Positions 38,995 through 48,389 are shown, numbered from the stretch's first letter. The stretch: DNA of 64,000 nucleotides from Deefgea rivuli DSM 18356 (GCF_000620145.1 NZ_JHVM01000012.1:1-64000), one strand, 5' to 3'. Numbers and translations: made by a program. Notes: generated from the letters alone by a model not told the origin.

Positions 38995-39055
38995 GATGGA
39001 TGCCGTAGGTCATTAAAACGTCGATTTTACCCGATGTTGTACGCTGAGCGCGGAA

Positions 39056-39484
39056 CTAAAACCACGGTTTGACGGCGCTGGCAGGTGCAGAAGTCGCTGG
39101 GCTGGTGCTGCGGATGACGATTTTGTATTCGCGGATTTCGGCAGGCGCAACGCTGGCGTCTTCCCACGGGCGGCGGTAGAAAAATTGCAAAGTGGTTTCG
39201 CCAGCTTGCCCAGCCGCCAAGCGCCACGTGGTTTCGCCGCCTGCGCCGACGGTATTTTTCTTGCTTGGCGTATGTTTCCAATTGCCAAGCAGTTTCACTA
39301 CGTCATCGTCCGGCGGCGTAAATTGCCACATATAACCGGTGCTGGGATTGGCGGGCAGTTTGACGATCAATCTTTCTTTGGGTTTTACAACAATGGTTTG
39401 CTGATTATTGGCATCGTTCAGCACTTGTTCGGCCTGCGCCAGTGAGGGCAGCAGTGCGAACAAGGTGAGGAGGATTTTTTTCAT
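39056..39484 (-). CDS. Chagasin-like protease inhibitor (I42 family)
   Basis: A 142-residue secreted protein with a signal peptide (MKKILLTLFALLPSLAQA, residues 1-18). It shows the three inhibitory loops of I42 inhibitors: NPSTGYMW at about 47-54, a glycine-rich GAGGETTWR at about 80-88, and RRPWED at about 103-108. Chagasin-type proteins block papain-like cysteine proteases. In free-living bacteria the natural target is unknown and may be an external predator or a self protease. Its neighbours are unrelated. ATG 39484. Confidence 0.85.
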   Translation of the reverse strand: MKKILLTLFALLPSLAQAEQVLNDANNQQTIVVKPKERLIVKLPANPSTGYMWQFTPPDDDVVKLLGNWKHTPSKKNTVGAGGETTWRLAAGQAGETTLQFFYRRPWEDASVAPAEIREYKIVIRSTSPATSAPASAVKPWF

Positions 39485-39570
39485 GGCTAGCTCAGTCGAA
39501 TGAATCGAAAAGCAGCATGCTGAGTGCTCGGCGATTTGGCTAGGGAATTATTACCTACTCATGATGGTTT

Positions 39571-39802
39571 TAAGTGCCTGCGGCACGGTGTTTTGGTGTC
39601 GCAATCCGCGACGGGGACTTCTTTCTTTGCGTCGCCAAAGAAAGAAGCAAAGAAAGGCGACCCGGGCGCACATCGGTCCCCGATGCCCTCGATCAGTCGT
39701 GAGCCAAACGATAAGGCTGTTTGTCTCTCTCCTTCACTCGGTGTGCTTAGACGGGTTTTTTAAGCCCCAGCTCCACGAGCGCGGCATAGCATCAACATCA
39801 AA
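39571..39802 (+). repeat. ~230-bp coding-mimic dispersed repeat, copy 1
   Basis: It shares long identical text with 60741-60972, opening taagtgcctgcggcacggtg, with an inner hairpin formed by cttctttctttgcg and caaagaaagaag. It ends in ACGGG-TTTTTTAAGCCCCAGCTC. The first ~95 bases are identical between the copies, then they diverge, and the end is similar again. A frame reads CGTVFWCRNPRRGLLSLRRQRKKQRKATR, which is repeat-derived rather than a gene. Confidence 0.85.
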
Positions 39803-39824
39803 CATGAACATTACCTTTGATGTT

Positions 39825-39877
39825 GATGTATTTAATTGAAGGCTTTATCTATTCTTACTTGCATTGATATACCCATC
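39825..39877. repeat. GGTATAT palindromic repeat, copy 3
   Basis: One arm is tgatgtatttaattgaaggc, the other gcattgatatacccatca. It is less symmetric than the other copies and lies between the coding-mimic repeat and the YkgJ-like gene end. Confidence 0.5.
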
Positions 39878-40229
39878 AAACCAACACTTGCCGCGTACTC
39901 GCCATATAGTGATGAATCTGCTGTTCTACTGCCGGATTAATCATCAAATCAGGGCGGCGGCCGTGGGGGCAGGGGAGTGTGGGCGTCGTACCAAAAAGAC
40001 GGCAAATCAGCGGCCGCTCTAAATACACCGTACAGCCTTTCTCGGCCAAATGCGGGCAACTCAATTCCGCCAGAGCAGCCTCGTGTTCCGCTGCCGTCTT
40101 ACGCGGCAAGCGCGACATTTCTTCCGGCGATGTCGTCACCGGCCCACAGCAATCATGACAGCCGGGAATACACTCAAAACTTGGAATGCGCTGGCGTAAA
40201 AAACGGATCGTTTGGCTGTGCGGGGTCAT
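39876..40229 (-). CDS. YkgJ family cysteine-cluster protein
   Basis: A 117-residue protein with the YkgJ/CxxCxxCC pattern: CIPGCHDCCGP at about residues 20-30, CPHLAEKGCTVYLERPLICRLFG at about 58-80, then PCPHG. The cysteines probably bind zinc or an iron-sulfur cluster. The family is widespread and of unknown function. ATG 40229. Confidence 0.88.
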   Translation of the reverse strand: MTPHSQTIRFLRQRIPSFECIPGCHDCCGPVTTSPEEMSRLPRKTAAEHEAALAELSCPHLAEKGCTVYLERPLICRLFGTTPTLPCPHGRRPDLMINPAVEQQIHHYMASTRQVLV

Positions 40230-40318
40230 GGTGAATGGCCGAGTGAGGTTTGAGGCGTAGTCTACGCTGAGAAGTGCGAGAGCGTGTTATATGCGTAGAC
40301 TTGGAAGGCATTGCTGAT

Positions 40319-40741
40319 TTAATTACAGTAGAGCAGTTCGGAGGGGTCGTTGGCGTATAAATCGAAAAACTCGGTCAAGCTGGAGGCAATTAACTTGGGT
40401 TCCTCGCCATTAATAAAATGATCAATATAGACCGCGCAGCTTGAGGCTGAAATCGGTTTGAGCCGGTAGCACCAACACGATACACAGTAGTCAGCAAACA
40501 GAATTCCTTTGCTGGACGGCTGTGGATTTTCTTCTTGAATCTCTGCGAGCGACCACAATCGCCAATATTCATTATCCATCGCAGCCATTCCACCGAGGGT
40601 GGTGTACAGGTCGATGACATCCTGCGTTGCATTCATGCCGAGCGCGCTAAACACTTGTCGAACAGTCTCTTCTTGCTCTGCAAGCAGTAAAATCACATTC
40701 TCTGAGCGCCAGCGTTCTAGCATGGTGTTTAAGTTGTGCAT
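40319..40741 (-). CDS. SMI1/KNR4 (SUKH)-like protein
   Basis: A 140-residue protein that resembles the SUKH superfamily. It has an early DVIDLYTTLGG block, then WRLWSLAEIQEEN, ILFADYCVSCWCYRLKP, and the final LIASSLTEFFDLYANDPSELLY. SUKH proteins are often immunity partners of polymorphic or contact-dependent toxins, but many are orphan. ATG 40741 is chosen, with TAGGAG 9 bases before it; a frame extension to 40810 is not supported. No toxin is seen beside it. The next gene, divergent, is an unknown small protein. Confidence 0.7.
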   Translation of the reverse strand: MHNLNTMLERWRSENVILLLAEQEETVRQVFSALGMNATQDVIDLYTTLGGMAAMDNEYWRLWSLAEIQEENPQPSSKGILFADYCVSCWCYRLKPISASSCAVYIDHFINGEEPKLIASSLTEFFDLYANDPSELLYCN

Positions 40742-40843
40742 TGGTGGCGCTCCTAATTCGTGTTTGGTTTGTACTAAATAATAGATTATTGCTTTGTTCA
40801 GCCTATCCACCGTCGCAGGTACATTAATTCAAACTAGGAATCT

Positions 40844-41188
40844 ATGACAAATAAATTGTTACTTAATCTTTTCCCTCAACTCGTTGAAGAGCTCCAAATG
40901 GAGTTAATTGCTTCTGGAGAACTCGATTTAGCTAATCAATTTCCTATTCTTAAAGTCCTTGTATGTAACTACGATGAGGAATGTATGGCTGGCTATATCC
41001 GTGTAGAGCCGGTTGATAATTTAAATGTCGTGGAGAAAAACATCATGGGCGCACATCATTCTCGAACACTTGCGGTGCAACATCAGTGCGATATCTATCT
41101 AGACGTAGATAATTTCGACCGAATAACAGGGATAGAAATCTTGGATGGTTCTGCATATGCTCAAGCTCTTTTAGGTCTTTGTGACTAG
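40844..41188 (+). CDS. Small hypothetical protein, DUF2283-like C-terminus
   Basis: A 114-residue protein I cannot assign with confidence. The end CDIYLDVDNFDRITGIEILDGS resembles the DUF2283 pattern (LxVDxxGxIxGIEIL). Base composition is more AT-rich than the surrounding genes, suggesting later acquisition. It is divergent from the SUKH-like gene, with 102 bases between them. ATG 40844 has a weak AACTAGGAATCT site. Confidence 0.55.
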   Translation: MTNKLLLNLFPQLVEELQMELIASGELDLANQFPILKVLVCNYDEECMAGYIRVEPVDNLNVVEKNIMGAHHSRTLAVQHQCDIYLDVDNFDRITGIEILDGSAYAQALLGLCD

Positions 41189-41290
41189 TTTTCTGGCTTT
41201 CCGCCCATCCGCTCAAGCCGTTCTACGATGACGCGGCATCGCCACCACCCCGAATGTGCGAGAATGGCGTTATTGATTAAGGCTAAAACC

Positions 41291-42301
41291 ATGCACGCAA
41301 AACCTCGTTCTAAATCCCCTGTTAAACCCCACACGATTAAGGCTCCGGCTGAGTTGCATCCGCGTAATCGGCATCGTGGGCGTTATGATTTTCCGGCTTT
41401 GATTGCCGCTTGCCCTGAATTGAAATCGTTTGTCGCAGTGAATCCGTATGGCGATGAGTCGATTGATTTTGCCAATCCGGCGGCGGTGAAGACGCTGAAT
41501 CGTGCTTTGTTGGCGCAATTTTACGGCGTTAAAAATTGGGATGTGCCGGCCGGTTATTTGTGTCCGCCGATTCCGGGGCGCGCTGATTATATTCACAATG
41601 TGGCCGATTTATTGGATGCGAGCTATCGCGGCAAAATCCCCGAAGTGGTGCGGGTGCTGGATATTGGTTGCGGCGCGAATTGCGTGTATCCATTGATTGG
41701 TGCGGCTGAATACGAATGGGAATTCGTTGGCTCGGAAGTGGATGCCGTGGCGCTCAAAAACGCGCAGCAGATCGTCGAGGCCAATCCGCAATTGAATATC
41801 GAGCTGCGTTTGCAGAAGATTCCAGCGGCGATGTTTTTAGGCATCGTGCAAGAGGGCGAGTTTTTTGATCTGACGATCTGCAATCCGCCGTTTCATGCTT
41901 CGCTGGCTGAGGCGACGGCTGGCTCACAGCGTAAATGGAAAAATCTGGGTAAAGCGCCACGTGGTAAAGCCGATGCCGCGCAAACTGAATCTGCTCCGGT
42001 GCTCAATTTTGGCGGCCAAGGTGGCGAGTTGTGGTGCGAGGGCGGCGAAGAGGCGTTTATCCAACGGATGATTTCCGAAAGCCGCCAGATCGGTCAGCGC
42101 TGCCTGTGGTTTACCAGCTTGGTGTCAAAAGGCTCGAGTTTGACGGTGCTGTACCGTACGCTAGAAAAAGCCGGTGCGCTGGATGTGCGCACTATTGACA
42201 TGAGCCAAGGGCAAAAGCAAAGCCGCGTGCTGGCATGGACGTTTATTCCGCCCGCATCACACGAGCGGTTTTCCTCGGTTCTTTCTGAATTTGGCCGCTG
42301 A
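41291..42301 (+). CDS. rlmF: 23S rRNA (adenine1618-N6)-methyltransferase
   Basis: A 336-residue SAM-dependent methyltransferase that methylates A1618 of 23S rRNA. The conserved start [22 protein letters not shown] is at about residues 19-40. The SAM motif [16 protein letters not shown], then [11 protein letters not shown], and the catalytic NPPF in [14 protein letters not shown] follow. The late [14 protein letters not shown] and [12 protein letters not shown] blocks complete the family pattern. ATG 41291 is chosen for its TAAGG 8 bases upstream; the frame is open from 41228. The last 45 bases overlap the convergent AraC-type gene. Confidence 0.94.
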   Translation: MHAKPRSKSPVKPHTIKAPAELHPRNRHRGRYDFPALIAACPELKSFVAVNPYGDESIDFANPAAVKTLNRALLAQFYGVKNWDVPAGYLCPPIPGRADYIHNVADLLDASYRGKIPEVVRVLDIGCGANCVYPLIGAAEYEWEFVGSEVDAVALKNAQQIVEANPQLNIELRLQKIPAAMFLGIVQEGEFFDLTICNPPFHASLAEATAGSQRKWKNLGKAPRGKADAAQTESAPVLNFGGQGGELWCEGGEEAFIQRMISESRQIGQRCLWFTSLVSKGSSLTVLYRTLEKAGALDVRTIDMSQGQKQSRVLAWTFIPPASHERFSSVLSEFGR

Positions 42302-43111
42302 AATGCCTTTTTTGGCGGTAAATTGCCGATGAAAATTGCTCAAGCTTGGGAAGCCACTGTCGAGCGCCACGCGCGGTAGTGCGTACTGCGTTGAAAGCAA
42401 AAGATTGCACGCGTGGCCTAGGCGCAACTCGGCCAGTAGCTCGCTAAAGCTTTTGCCCACTTGTCGCGAAATCAAGCGCTTGAGCGTGGTTTCATTGATT
42501 TTGGCTTTTGCGGCCAAGCTGCTGAGCGTGATGCTTTCGCGATAATGTTGGTGCAAGAAATCGAGCGCGATTTTGAGACGTGGATCGCCAACGGCTTCGT
42601 TGGCGGGCGCGAGTTCCAGATAGCGGGCGCGTTGGTCGCTGGGCAATTGCCGCAAAATATCGAGTAAGCACAGCACGCGCTCCAAGCCTTTGAGCTGGAG
42701 CAGCTGCGCGAAATGCGGCGCGAGTGTGGCTGCCAGTTCGCGGCTAAATACGACGCCATGGCGAATTCGCCTTAACCATTGCCCCAATTCACGCAATTCT
42801 GGCAGGCCTTGTTCCGCCAATTGATGCAGCCATTCTTCGCGAAAAAACACCACATGAATCGTGATTTGCGCGTGATTGGATGCTGTTTTTCCCTGCCAAG
42901 AATGCGCTAGGTTGGGCGCAATCAGTGTGAGATCTAGATCGGTAAACTCACTGACATCGTCGCCCAAATAGCGCAAACCGCCAGCGCCAGCAGTGAAAGT
43001 GATTTCGTATTCGGGGTGATAGTGCAGATGAAACGGGATTTCCGCGCCGACATAATGATTATGCCGCCACGGAAGCGCATTGGTGCTACCTATCCATTCA
43101 CGAAATAACAT
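42257..43111 (-). CDS. AraC family transcriptional regulator
   Basis: A 284-residue regulator with an N-terminal cupin-like sensor domain ([24 protein letters not shown] at about residues 30-53) and a C-terminal AraC DNA-binding domain with two helix-turn-helix parts ([29 protein letters not shown] and [32 protein letters not shown]). Cupin-type AraC proteins usually sense sugars or small aromatics. Divergently placed VOC gene at 43256 is a plausible target but unproven. Its 3' end overlaps rlmF. Confidence 0.9.
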   Translation of the reverse strand: MLFREWIGSTNALPWRHNHYVGAEIPFHLHYHPEYEITFTAGAGGLRYLGDDVSEFTDLDLTLIAPNLAHSWQGKTASNHAQITIHVVFFREEWLHQLAEQGLPELRELGQWLRRIRHGVVFSRELAATLAPHFAQLLQLKGLERVLCLLDILRQLPSDQRARYLELAPANEAVGDPRLKIALDFLHQHYRESITLSSLAAKAKINETTLKRLISRQVGKSFSELLAELRLGHACNLLLSTQYALPRVALDSGFPSLSNFHRQFTAKKGISAAKFRKNRGKPLV

Positions 43112-43255
43112 CGGCGCAGCCTTTGTATATAAGTGGATTTAATTGTACCTAATGTGGATTTATCAGGGTGGGATTTGCGAAATACTGCTGAATTAAAAGC
43201 AAAGTTTTTTCATGATTATTGATCAACGCATCGAATCATATTTGAGGTAAGGGCT

Positions 43256-43636
43256 ATGAAAAATCTAGGATTGAATCATATTAATTTGCGCGTGCCTCGC
43301 GAGCAGTTGGAGGTAATGCGGGATTTTTATTGTGATGTTGTTGAACTGAGTGTGGGATTTCGGCCTGCGTTTGATTCGCAAGGCTATTGGTTGTATGCGA
43401 GTGGTCATCCGGTGCTGCATTTATCGGTGTTCAAAGCGCCGCCAGCAACAGGTTTTGGCAAGCCAATGGATCATATTGCGTTTAGCTGTGTGGATGTGCC
43501 GCACTTTGAAGCGCGCTTGCAATCATTGGGAATCGCCTACCGGATTGAGCATTTTGATGATGAAGGCATCGTGCAAATCTTTATCAAAGATCCAGTTAAT
43601 AACACGGTTGAATTGCACTTTAGCGCTGTCGCTTGA
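43256..43636 (+). CDS. VOC family protein
   Basis: A 126-residue vicinal-oxygen-chelate protein. His8 in LGLNHINLRV and the later MDHIAFSC and NNTVELHF supply the metal-binding pattern of the family (His, His, Glu), so it is probably an active metalloenzyme or thiol-transfer protein of glyoxalase or FosA type. The exact substrate is unknown. A GAGGTAAG site precedes ATG 43256. It is divergent from the AraC regulator. Confidence 0.85.
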   Translation: MKNLGLNHINLRVPREQLEVMRDFYCDVVELSVGFRPAFDSQGYWLYASGHPVLHLSVFKAPPATGFGKPMDHIAFSCVDVPHFEARLQSLGIAYRIEHFDDEGIVQIFIKDPVNNTVELHFSAVA

Positions 43637-43809
43637 GTCAATGTTGAATTGGTAATAGGTCGCAGGCAAGGGCGTGGAAAAGTGTAAAAATACGCAATCC
43701 ATTTTCAGTCTGCGGCAGTGGCTGTATTTATGCTGGGGCTATGCAATAATCGCAGCGCGCATTCTTGGCGATATTGAAATCTACTTTTAAACTTTTGAAA
43801 GGAATTGCA

Positions 43810-44316
43810 ATGAGTACATTAGTGGTCGTGGGCTACGATGATATGTTTAAAGCCGAAGAAGTTCGTTTAACTTTGCGTAAATTGCAGGCCGATTACCTGA
43901 TCGATTTGGGCGATGCCGTTGTGGCGACCAAAGACAGCAAGGGTAAAGTGAAGCTGCATCAAGCAGTGAATTTGACTGCGGCAGGCGCGGCCAGCGGCGG
44001 TTTCTGGGGCGCATTGATCGGCATGATTTTTATGATGCCGCTAGTGGGTATGGCGATTGGCGCATCGACGGGCGCATTGTCGGGTGCTTTGACTGATTTG
44101 GGGATTAACGATCAGTTTATGAAAGACTTGGCTGCCAATATGCAGCCAGAAAGCTCGGCTTTGTTTGTGTTGGTGCGTAGCTCTACGCCAGATAAAGTGC
44201 TGGAAGAGCTGCGCGGTACAGGTGGCAAGTTGATTCAAACGTCCTTGTCGCACGAAGATGAAGCTAAGCTGCAAGCGGTATTGAACGCAGTGAATAGCGA
44301 AGAAACACCCGCTTAA
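43810..44316 (+). CDS. DUF1269 membrane protein
   Basis: A 168-residue protein with MSTLVVVGYDDMFKAEEVRLTLRKLQ at the start and a glycine-rich hydrophobic centre (ASGGFWGALIGMIFMMPLVGMAIGASTGALSGAL, about residues 60-93) that suggests two close membrane passes. The C-terminus has SSALFVLVRSSTPDKVLEEL. It matches the DUF1269 family, seen in many bacteria and linked loosely to stress. AAAGGA precedes ATG 43810. A strong terminator follows. Confidence 0.85.
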   Translation: MSTLVVVGYDDMFKAEEVRLTLRKLQADYLIDLGDAVVATKDSKGKVKLHQAVNLTAAGAASGGFWGALIGMIFMMPLVGMAIGASTGALSGALTDLGINDQFMKDLAANMQPESSALFVLVRSSTPDKVLEELRGTGGKLIQTSLSHEDEAKLQAVLNAVNSEETPA

Positions 44317-44332
44317 TATTCTGTGATGCAGT

Positions 44333-44363
44333 AAAAAGCCGACGTTGCGACGTCGGCTTTTTT
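44333..44363. terminator. Bidirectional terminator between DUF1269 and chemoreceptor genes
   Basis: A 13-bp perfect stem (aaaaagccgacgt with acgtcggcttttt) closes a TGCG loop with A and T tracts on both sides. It ends two convergent genes. Confidence 0.92.
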
Positions 44364-44379
44364 ATGAGGGCGCTGAGGC

Positions 44380-46851
44380 TTAAAACTCACTCCATTCTTC
44401 GTCTTCATCTTTGACGCTCTGCAGAACTTTGGGTTTGCTGGGTACTTTCTTTGGTGTTTTGGTGGGGGCGTGCACCGCTAATTGCTGGTGGTGGGCATTG
44501 AGTTTAAATACGCCGACTAATTCGGATAATTGGCTGGCTTGTTCACGTAAAGACTCAGCGGCTGCCGCAGCCTCTTCGACCAAGGCTGCATTTTGCTGCG
44601 TCACTTCATCCATATTGCTCACTGCTTGATTCACTTGGCCGATTCCTGCGCTTTGCTCTTTAGACGCGGCTGCGATTTCCGCCATGATGTGCGTGACGCG
44701 CTGAATGCTGGTTTCAATCTCATTCATTGTGCTGCCGGCGGTATTTACGATCTGGCTGCCGCGCTCGACTTCAGACACGCTATCGCCAATCAGATTTTTA
44801 ATTTCTTTGGCCGCAACGGCTGAACGTTGCGCTAGATTGCGCACTTCAGATGCAACGACGGCAAAGCCACGACCTTGTTCGCCCGCTCGTGCGGCTTCGA
44901 CTGCGGCGTTGAGCGCCAAAATATTGGTTTGAAATGCGATGCCGTCAATCACGCTAATAATGTCGACAATTTTGCGCGAAGCCACATTGATCGAGGCCAT
45001 GCTAGTAACTACTTCTTGCACCAGCCCTGAGCCTTTTTTGGCGATCAGTTCGGCATTGCTGGCTAAGTTGCTGGCTTCGATGGCATTTTCGGCATTTTGT
45101 TTGACGGTACTGGCTAGCTCCTCGCTGCTAGCGGCGGTTTCTTCCAGATTAGCCGCCTGCGCTTCGGTGCGGCGCGATAGATCGGCGTTGCCTTGTGCGA
45201 TTTCTTGCGAGGCGAGCGTAATTGTGGTGCCAGAGGCTTGGATCTCGCCGACTAATTGCTGCAATTTATGCACCGTGGCATTGATGCCTTCTTTGGTCTC
45301 GCCAAAGAGACCGCGATAATCTTGCTGTATCGTCTGCGTTAAATCGCCTTGTGCCAAGGCATTGGCCACGCGCATTACATCGCGTAAACCGGTTTCGGTA
45401 ACGTCTGATAAGCGATTGAGTAAGGTGGTCAAGCGTGCGCTAAAGCCTTGTTTGTCGCGAGTATCTAGCCGTGGGCTAAAGTCGCCGTGTTCGGCGGCGG
45501 CGGCGACGATGTTTTCAATTTCGGCGACGATACTGCTCAGCGCAAACACCGTATGGTTGACGCCGTCTTTGGCTTTACCAAACAGGCCGGGATAGTCTTT
45601 TTGGATGGTTTGGCTTAAATCACCGACAGAGAGCGCATTAGCGACGCGCAAAATATCGTTAAAACCGATGTCACACGTGCTAATCAGCAAATTCAAGTCT
45701 TCAATCATCGCTTTGAATTTGAATTGATAGCGGCCTGCATCGCCGCGCACGCTAAAATTGCCGTGCGCACCGGCTTCGGCCAGCATTTTAATATCGCTGC
45801 TAATCGCCACCAAAGCGTTTTTGACTTGATCCACCGCTTGAGTAATTTGCGCTTGATCGCCATTGAGTCGCAGCATATCGACATCAAAATTGCCTTGGGC
45901 GTATTGCGCGATGACAGCGACAGTTTGCTCGGTAATGTGGATATGCGAAGCGACGAGTTGATTGCTCTCAACGGCCATTTGGCTAAACGTGCCAGAAAAA
46001 GCATTCGCGTCGATACGATGTGCAGTCCAGCCCGCGCGGTGTTGCTGTGCCATTTCATTTTGCGCCTGCACAAAGCGTTGAATCGCGGTTTGCATCGACT
46101 GCATGGATTGCATTAATCGGCCCGTTTCGTCTTGCGAATGCACCAAAATTTGATTATCGAGCTGGCCTTGGGCGATATTTTCAGCAATTTGTACCGCACG
46201 CGATAATGGCAGTGAAATCGCTTTGATCAATAGTATGCAGGACACGAAGGCAAGGATTAAGCCGAGGCTAATCAGGCCAATCGAGATCAATTTGACGTTT
46301 TCGTAATTGGCCTGCGCCGCTGTGTATTCGGCTTTGGCGACATCCAATTGCAAATTCATTAATGCGCCGATTGCTTCGCCAACCGGATCAATGACATTGT
46401 AAAGTGGGGCAATAAATTGGATGAGTTCGCCTTGGATGATTGCGGTTTTGCCGATTAGAAATTGATCGAGTTTATTAATTTCCTCGTCGGCCTTGGTAAA
46501 GCGCAGCTCGGTTTCTTTGGCGAGTTTGGCTTCTTCGGTGGTGAGTGTGGTGGATTTATACGCGGCCCATTCGCGATGAATATCGGCCTGAGCTTGCTTG
46601 ATATTTTTCGCGGTGTCTTCGGCACTGACCATGCCCGCATTGGCTTTATTCATCGCATCGATGATGTTGACCGCATACGCATCGGCAACGTGTTTGAGTA
46701 GCTTGAGTGGCACGACGCGATCTTCGTAAACGGTTTTGAGCGATGCATTGACTTGCTTGAGGTTGTACAGTCCAATGCCGCCCAGCAGTAGCAAGAGTAG
46801 CGATAGGAAAAGTACGGTGTAACACAGGCGTTGTTTGATTGAGATTTGCAT
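44380..46851 (-). CDS. Methyl-accepting chemotaxis protein with repeated HAMP-like modules
   Basis: An 823-residue chemoreceptor. It has an N-terminal membrane helix (about 9-30), a four-helix-bundle periplasmic sensor (31-187), a second helix (188-212) and a HAMP domain. Three further HAMP-like modules follow, two with near-repeat text ([20 protein letters not shown] and [20 protein letters not shown]). The signalling domain has the conserved tip [20 protein letters not shown]. The C-terminus ends in EWSEF, matching the xWxxF pentapeptide that binds CheR/CheB in E. coli-type receptors. The ligand is unknown. No other chemotaxis genes are in the window. Confidence 0.95.
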   Translation of the reverse strand: MQISIKQRLCYTVLFLSLLLLLLGGIGLYNLKQVNASLKTVYEDRVVPLKLLKHVADAYAVNIIDAMNKANAGMVSAEDTAKNIKQAQADIHREWAAYKSTTLTTEEAKLAKETELRFTKADEEINKLDQFLIGKTAIIQGELIQFIAPLYNVIDPVGEAIGALMNLQLDVAKAEYTAAQANYENVKLISIGLISLGLILAFVSCILLIKAISLPLSRAVQIAENIAQGQLDNQILVHSQDETGRLMQSMQSMQTAIQRFVQAQNEMAQQHRAGWTAHRIDANAFSGTFSQMAVESNQLVASHIHITEQTVAVIAQYAQGNFDVDMLRLNGDQAQITQAVDQVKNALVAISSDIKMLAEAGAHGNFSVRGDAGRYQFKFKAMIEDLNLLISTCDIGFNDILRVANALSVGDLSQTIQKDYPGLFGKAKDGVNHTVFALSSIVAEIENIVAAAAEHGDFSPRLDTRDKQGFSARLTTLLNRLSDVTETGLRDVMRVANALAQGDLTQTIQQDYRGLFGETKEGINATVHKLQQLVGEIQASGTTITLASQEIAQGNADLSRRTEAQAANLEETAASSEELASTVKQNAENAIEASNLASNAELIAKKGSGLVQEVVTSMASINVASRKIVDIISVIDGIAFQTNILALNAAVEAARAGEQGRGFAVVASEVRNLAQRSAVAAKEIKNLIGDSVSEVERGSQIVNTAGSTMNEIETSIQRVTHIMAEIAAASKEQSAGIGQVNQAVSNMDEVTQQNAALVEEAAAAAESLREQASQLSELVGVFKLNAHHQQLAVHAPTKTPKKVPSKPKVLQSVKDEDEEWSEF

Positions 46852-47059
46852 AGTGGCCTCTTGAGCTGGGTCGATATCACTTGGCCGCTGTCCGTTAGAT
46901 TGTCGGGAGAGACGAGAGAAGTCGATAATTGCTTTGTTGAGTAGTAATTTTTAAGTAATTTCATGGAATGTCAAGGACGCTGTGCTGGACTTTGGCTTGA
47001 GCGGTGTTGTTAGAGCACTGATTTTGTTGATTAAATAATTAAAATGACTAGGGAAATCC

Positions 47060-47332
47060 CTAGGGTCTGTTGACGTTTGGTTTGCGAATCGTGTTTGTGC
47101 TGATTTTGGCCTGAAACAAGGCGCAAGACGCGTGGCATAGTCATTCCATATTCAAGCGTTTTGCAACGCAGAGTCAGGCCAAAAGCAGCCAAACCCTGCG
47201 GGCTGGGCGCTTTTCGCGGCATCTCTGCGTTATTCCGTGCTCGAATAGCTGGCTATGCGTCGCACGAAATGCCTTGATCTACCGCGAAAATCGCTCCAGC
47301 GCGATCGTAAACCAAACGTCAACAGACCCTAG
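47060..47332. mobile_element. MITE-like element, copy 2 (273 bp)
   Basis: The left end ctagggtctgttgacgtttg is mirrored at the right end by caaacgtcaacagaccctag. The 33-bp inverted ends are almost perfect and CTAG flanks both sides. The interior is the reverse orientation of copy 1 at 32121-32391, with no transposase gene. It sits between the chemoreceptor and the MazG-like gene. Confidence 0.87.
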
Positions 47333-47353
47333 GTTCCCGTTGAGAGAAGCCCG

Positions 47354-47719
47354 ATGATTGCCCCTGCCCCAATAGATTCTTTGCAAAATTTAAGCGCCAA
47401 AGTGAGTCAATTTGCGCAGGAACGCGATTGGCGGCAGTTCCATAGCCCGAAAAACTTATCGATGGCGCTGGCCGTTGAAGCGGCAGAATTGCTGGAGATT
47501 TTTCAGTGGCTAGAAAGTGATGAATCACACCAGCTCAGTGCGGCGCAGCGCGTAGCGAGCGAGCATGAAGTGGCTGATATTTTGCTGTATTTGCTGCGCT
47601 TTTGCGAAATGACGCAGATTGATTTAATTGCGGCAGCAGAAGCAAAAATTAAACTCAATGCCGAGAAATATCCAGTCGAACTGGCAAAAGGGAAGGCGAC
47701 GCGAGCAGCGGATTTATGA
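47354..47719 (+). CDS. MazG-like nucleotide pyrophosphohydrolase
   Basis: A 121-residue all-alpha NTP pyrophosphatase of the MazG superfamily, closest to the dCTPase-like group. Metal-binding motifs are EAAELLEIFQW (E-x-x-E type) at about residues 42-52 and EVADILLYLLRF (E-x-x-D type) at about 75-86. KINLNAEKYP-like text (KIKLNAEKYPVELAKGKA) is the usual C-terminus. It probably removes non-canonical or excess nucleoside triphosphates. It starts only 21 bases after the MITE, so its promoter may lie in that element. GAGAG precedes ATG 47354. Confidence 0.88.
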   Translation: MIAPAPIDSLQNLSAKVSQFAQERDWRQFHSPKNLSMALAVEAAELLEIFQWLESDESHQLSAAQRVASEHEVADILLYLLRFCEMTQIDLIAAAEAKIKLNAEKYPVELAKGKATRAADL

Positions 47720-47734
47720 TTGGATCAAATCATA

Positions 47735-47940
47735 AGGCGGATCACGAAAGGCACGAAGGCGAAAGAAGGGCTGTGCTTGGGAAACTACTGACCTCACTGA
47801 CGTGACACCGCGTATTAAAAAGTCAAAACCGTAGTTCACGAAACACACGAACAAGGCTGTGGGTGTCACTGACTCGATGCAGGAAGAAACAAGTAGTGCT
47901 GAGGATTACTTTTCGTGCTTTTCGTGTCGTTCGTGGACAA
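47735..47940. repeat. CACGAAA inverted repeat pair 3
   Basis: Left arm atcacgaaaggcacgaaggc (47741-47760), inner unit ttcacgaaacacacgaac (about 47835-47852), right arm tttcgtgcttttcgtgtcg (about 47911-47929) and ttcgtggac. The longest member of the family. Confidence 0.65.
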
Positions 47941-47962
47941 TTTTTTTGCTGTTGAGCAATAT

Positions 47963-48367
47963 TTAATCTTCAAATTGTCCGCGTTGCGGTAGCTCGCGCC
48001 ACAGTTGTAGGCTGCGGTGATCAGTGATTTTTAGTGTAGTTTGATTACTGAGCCACGCGGTTAAGTCTTCGCGCAGATAATTCAGTTCTTCTACGGCAAA
48101 GCCGTACAAATCGCGCAATAAAGCGCCGTGCTGGATGCCAATTTCACCTTCAAAAATTGTCGCTGTCGCCAAATAGGCTTCGTCATTAATCAAAGCCAGC
48201 CAGTACACGCGATCTTGATCTTCGAGCAGCGCCAGCGTGCCTTTGGGCTGTTCGGCTAATTCTTGCGCGACCAAATGTGCCACAGCGTGCAGCCATTGCC
48301 AGCTTTGCTCAGTCAGATCGTCCACACCATAGGCGGGAATGTCGGTATTGATGGTGGGGATGTACAC
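47963..48367 (-). CDS. Hypothetical protein
   Basis: A 134-residue acidic protein I do not recognise. It has no signal peptide, no cysteines and no membrane segment. It is mostly predicted helix, with DLTEQSWQWLHAVAHLVAQELAEQP near the start and YGFAVEELNYLREDLTAWL in the second half. It lies alone between repeats. ATG 48367 is preceded by no strong site, so the start is provisional. Confidence 0.6.
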   Translation of the reverse strand: MYIPTINTDIPAYGVDDLTEQSWQWLHAVAHLVAQELAEQPKGTLALLEDQDRVYWLALINDEAYLATATIFEGEIGIQHGALLRDLYGFAVEELNYLREDLTAWLSNQTTLKITDHRSLQLWRELPQRGQFED

Positions 48368-48389
48368 GGCTTGATTCCAGATATTTTAT

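Noticed and set aside
39561-39839. Small protein of 92 residues in the coding-mimic repeat
   Set aside because: The same frame occurs in the second copy at 60735, but the DNA head and tail are conserved while the middle changes. This fits a repeat and not a gene.
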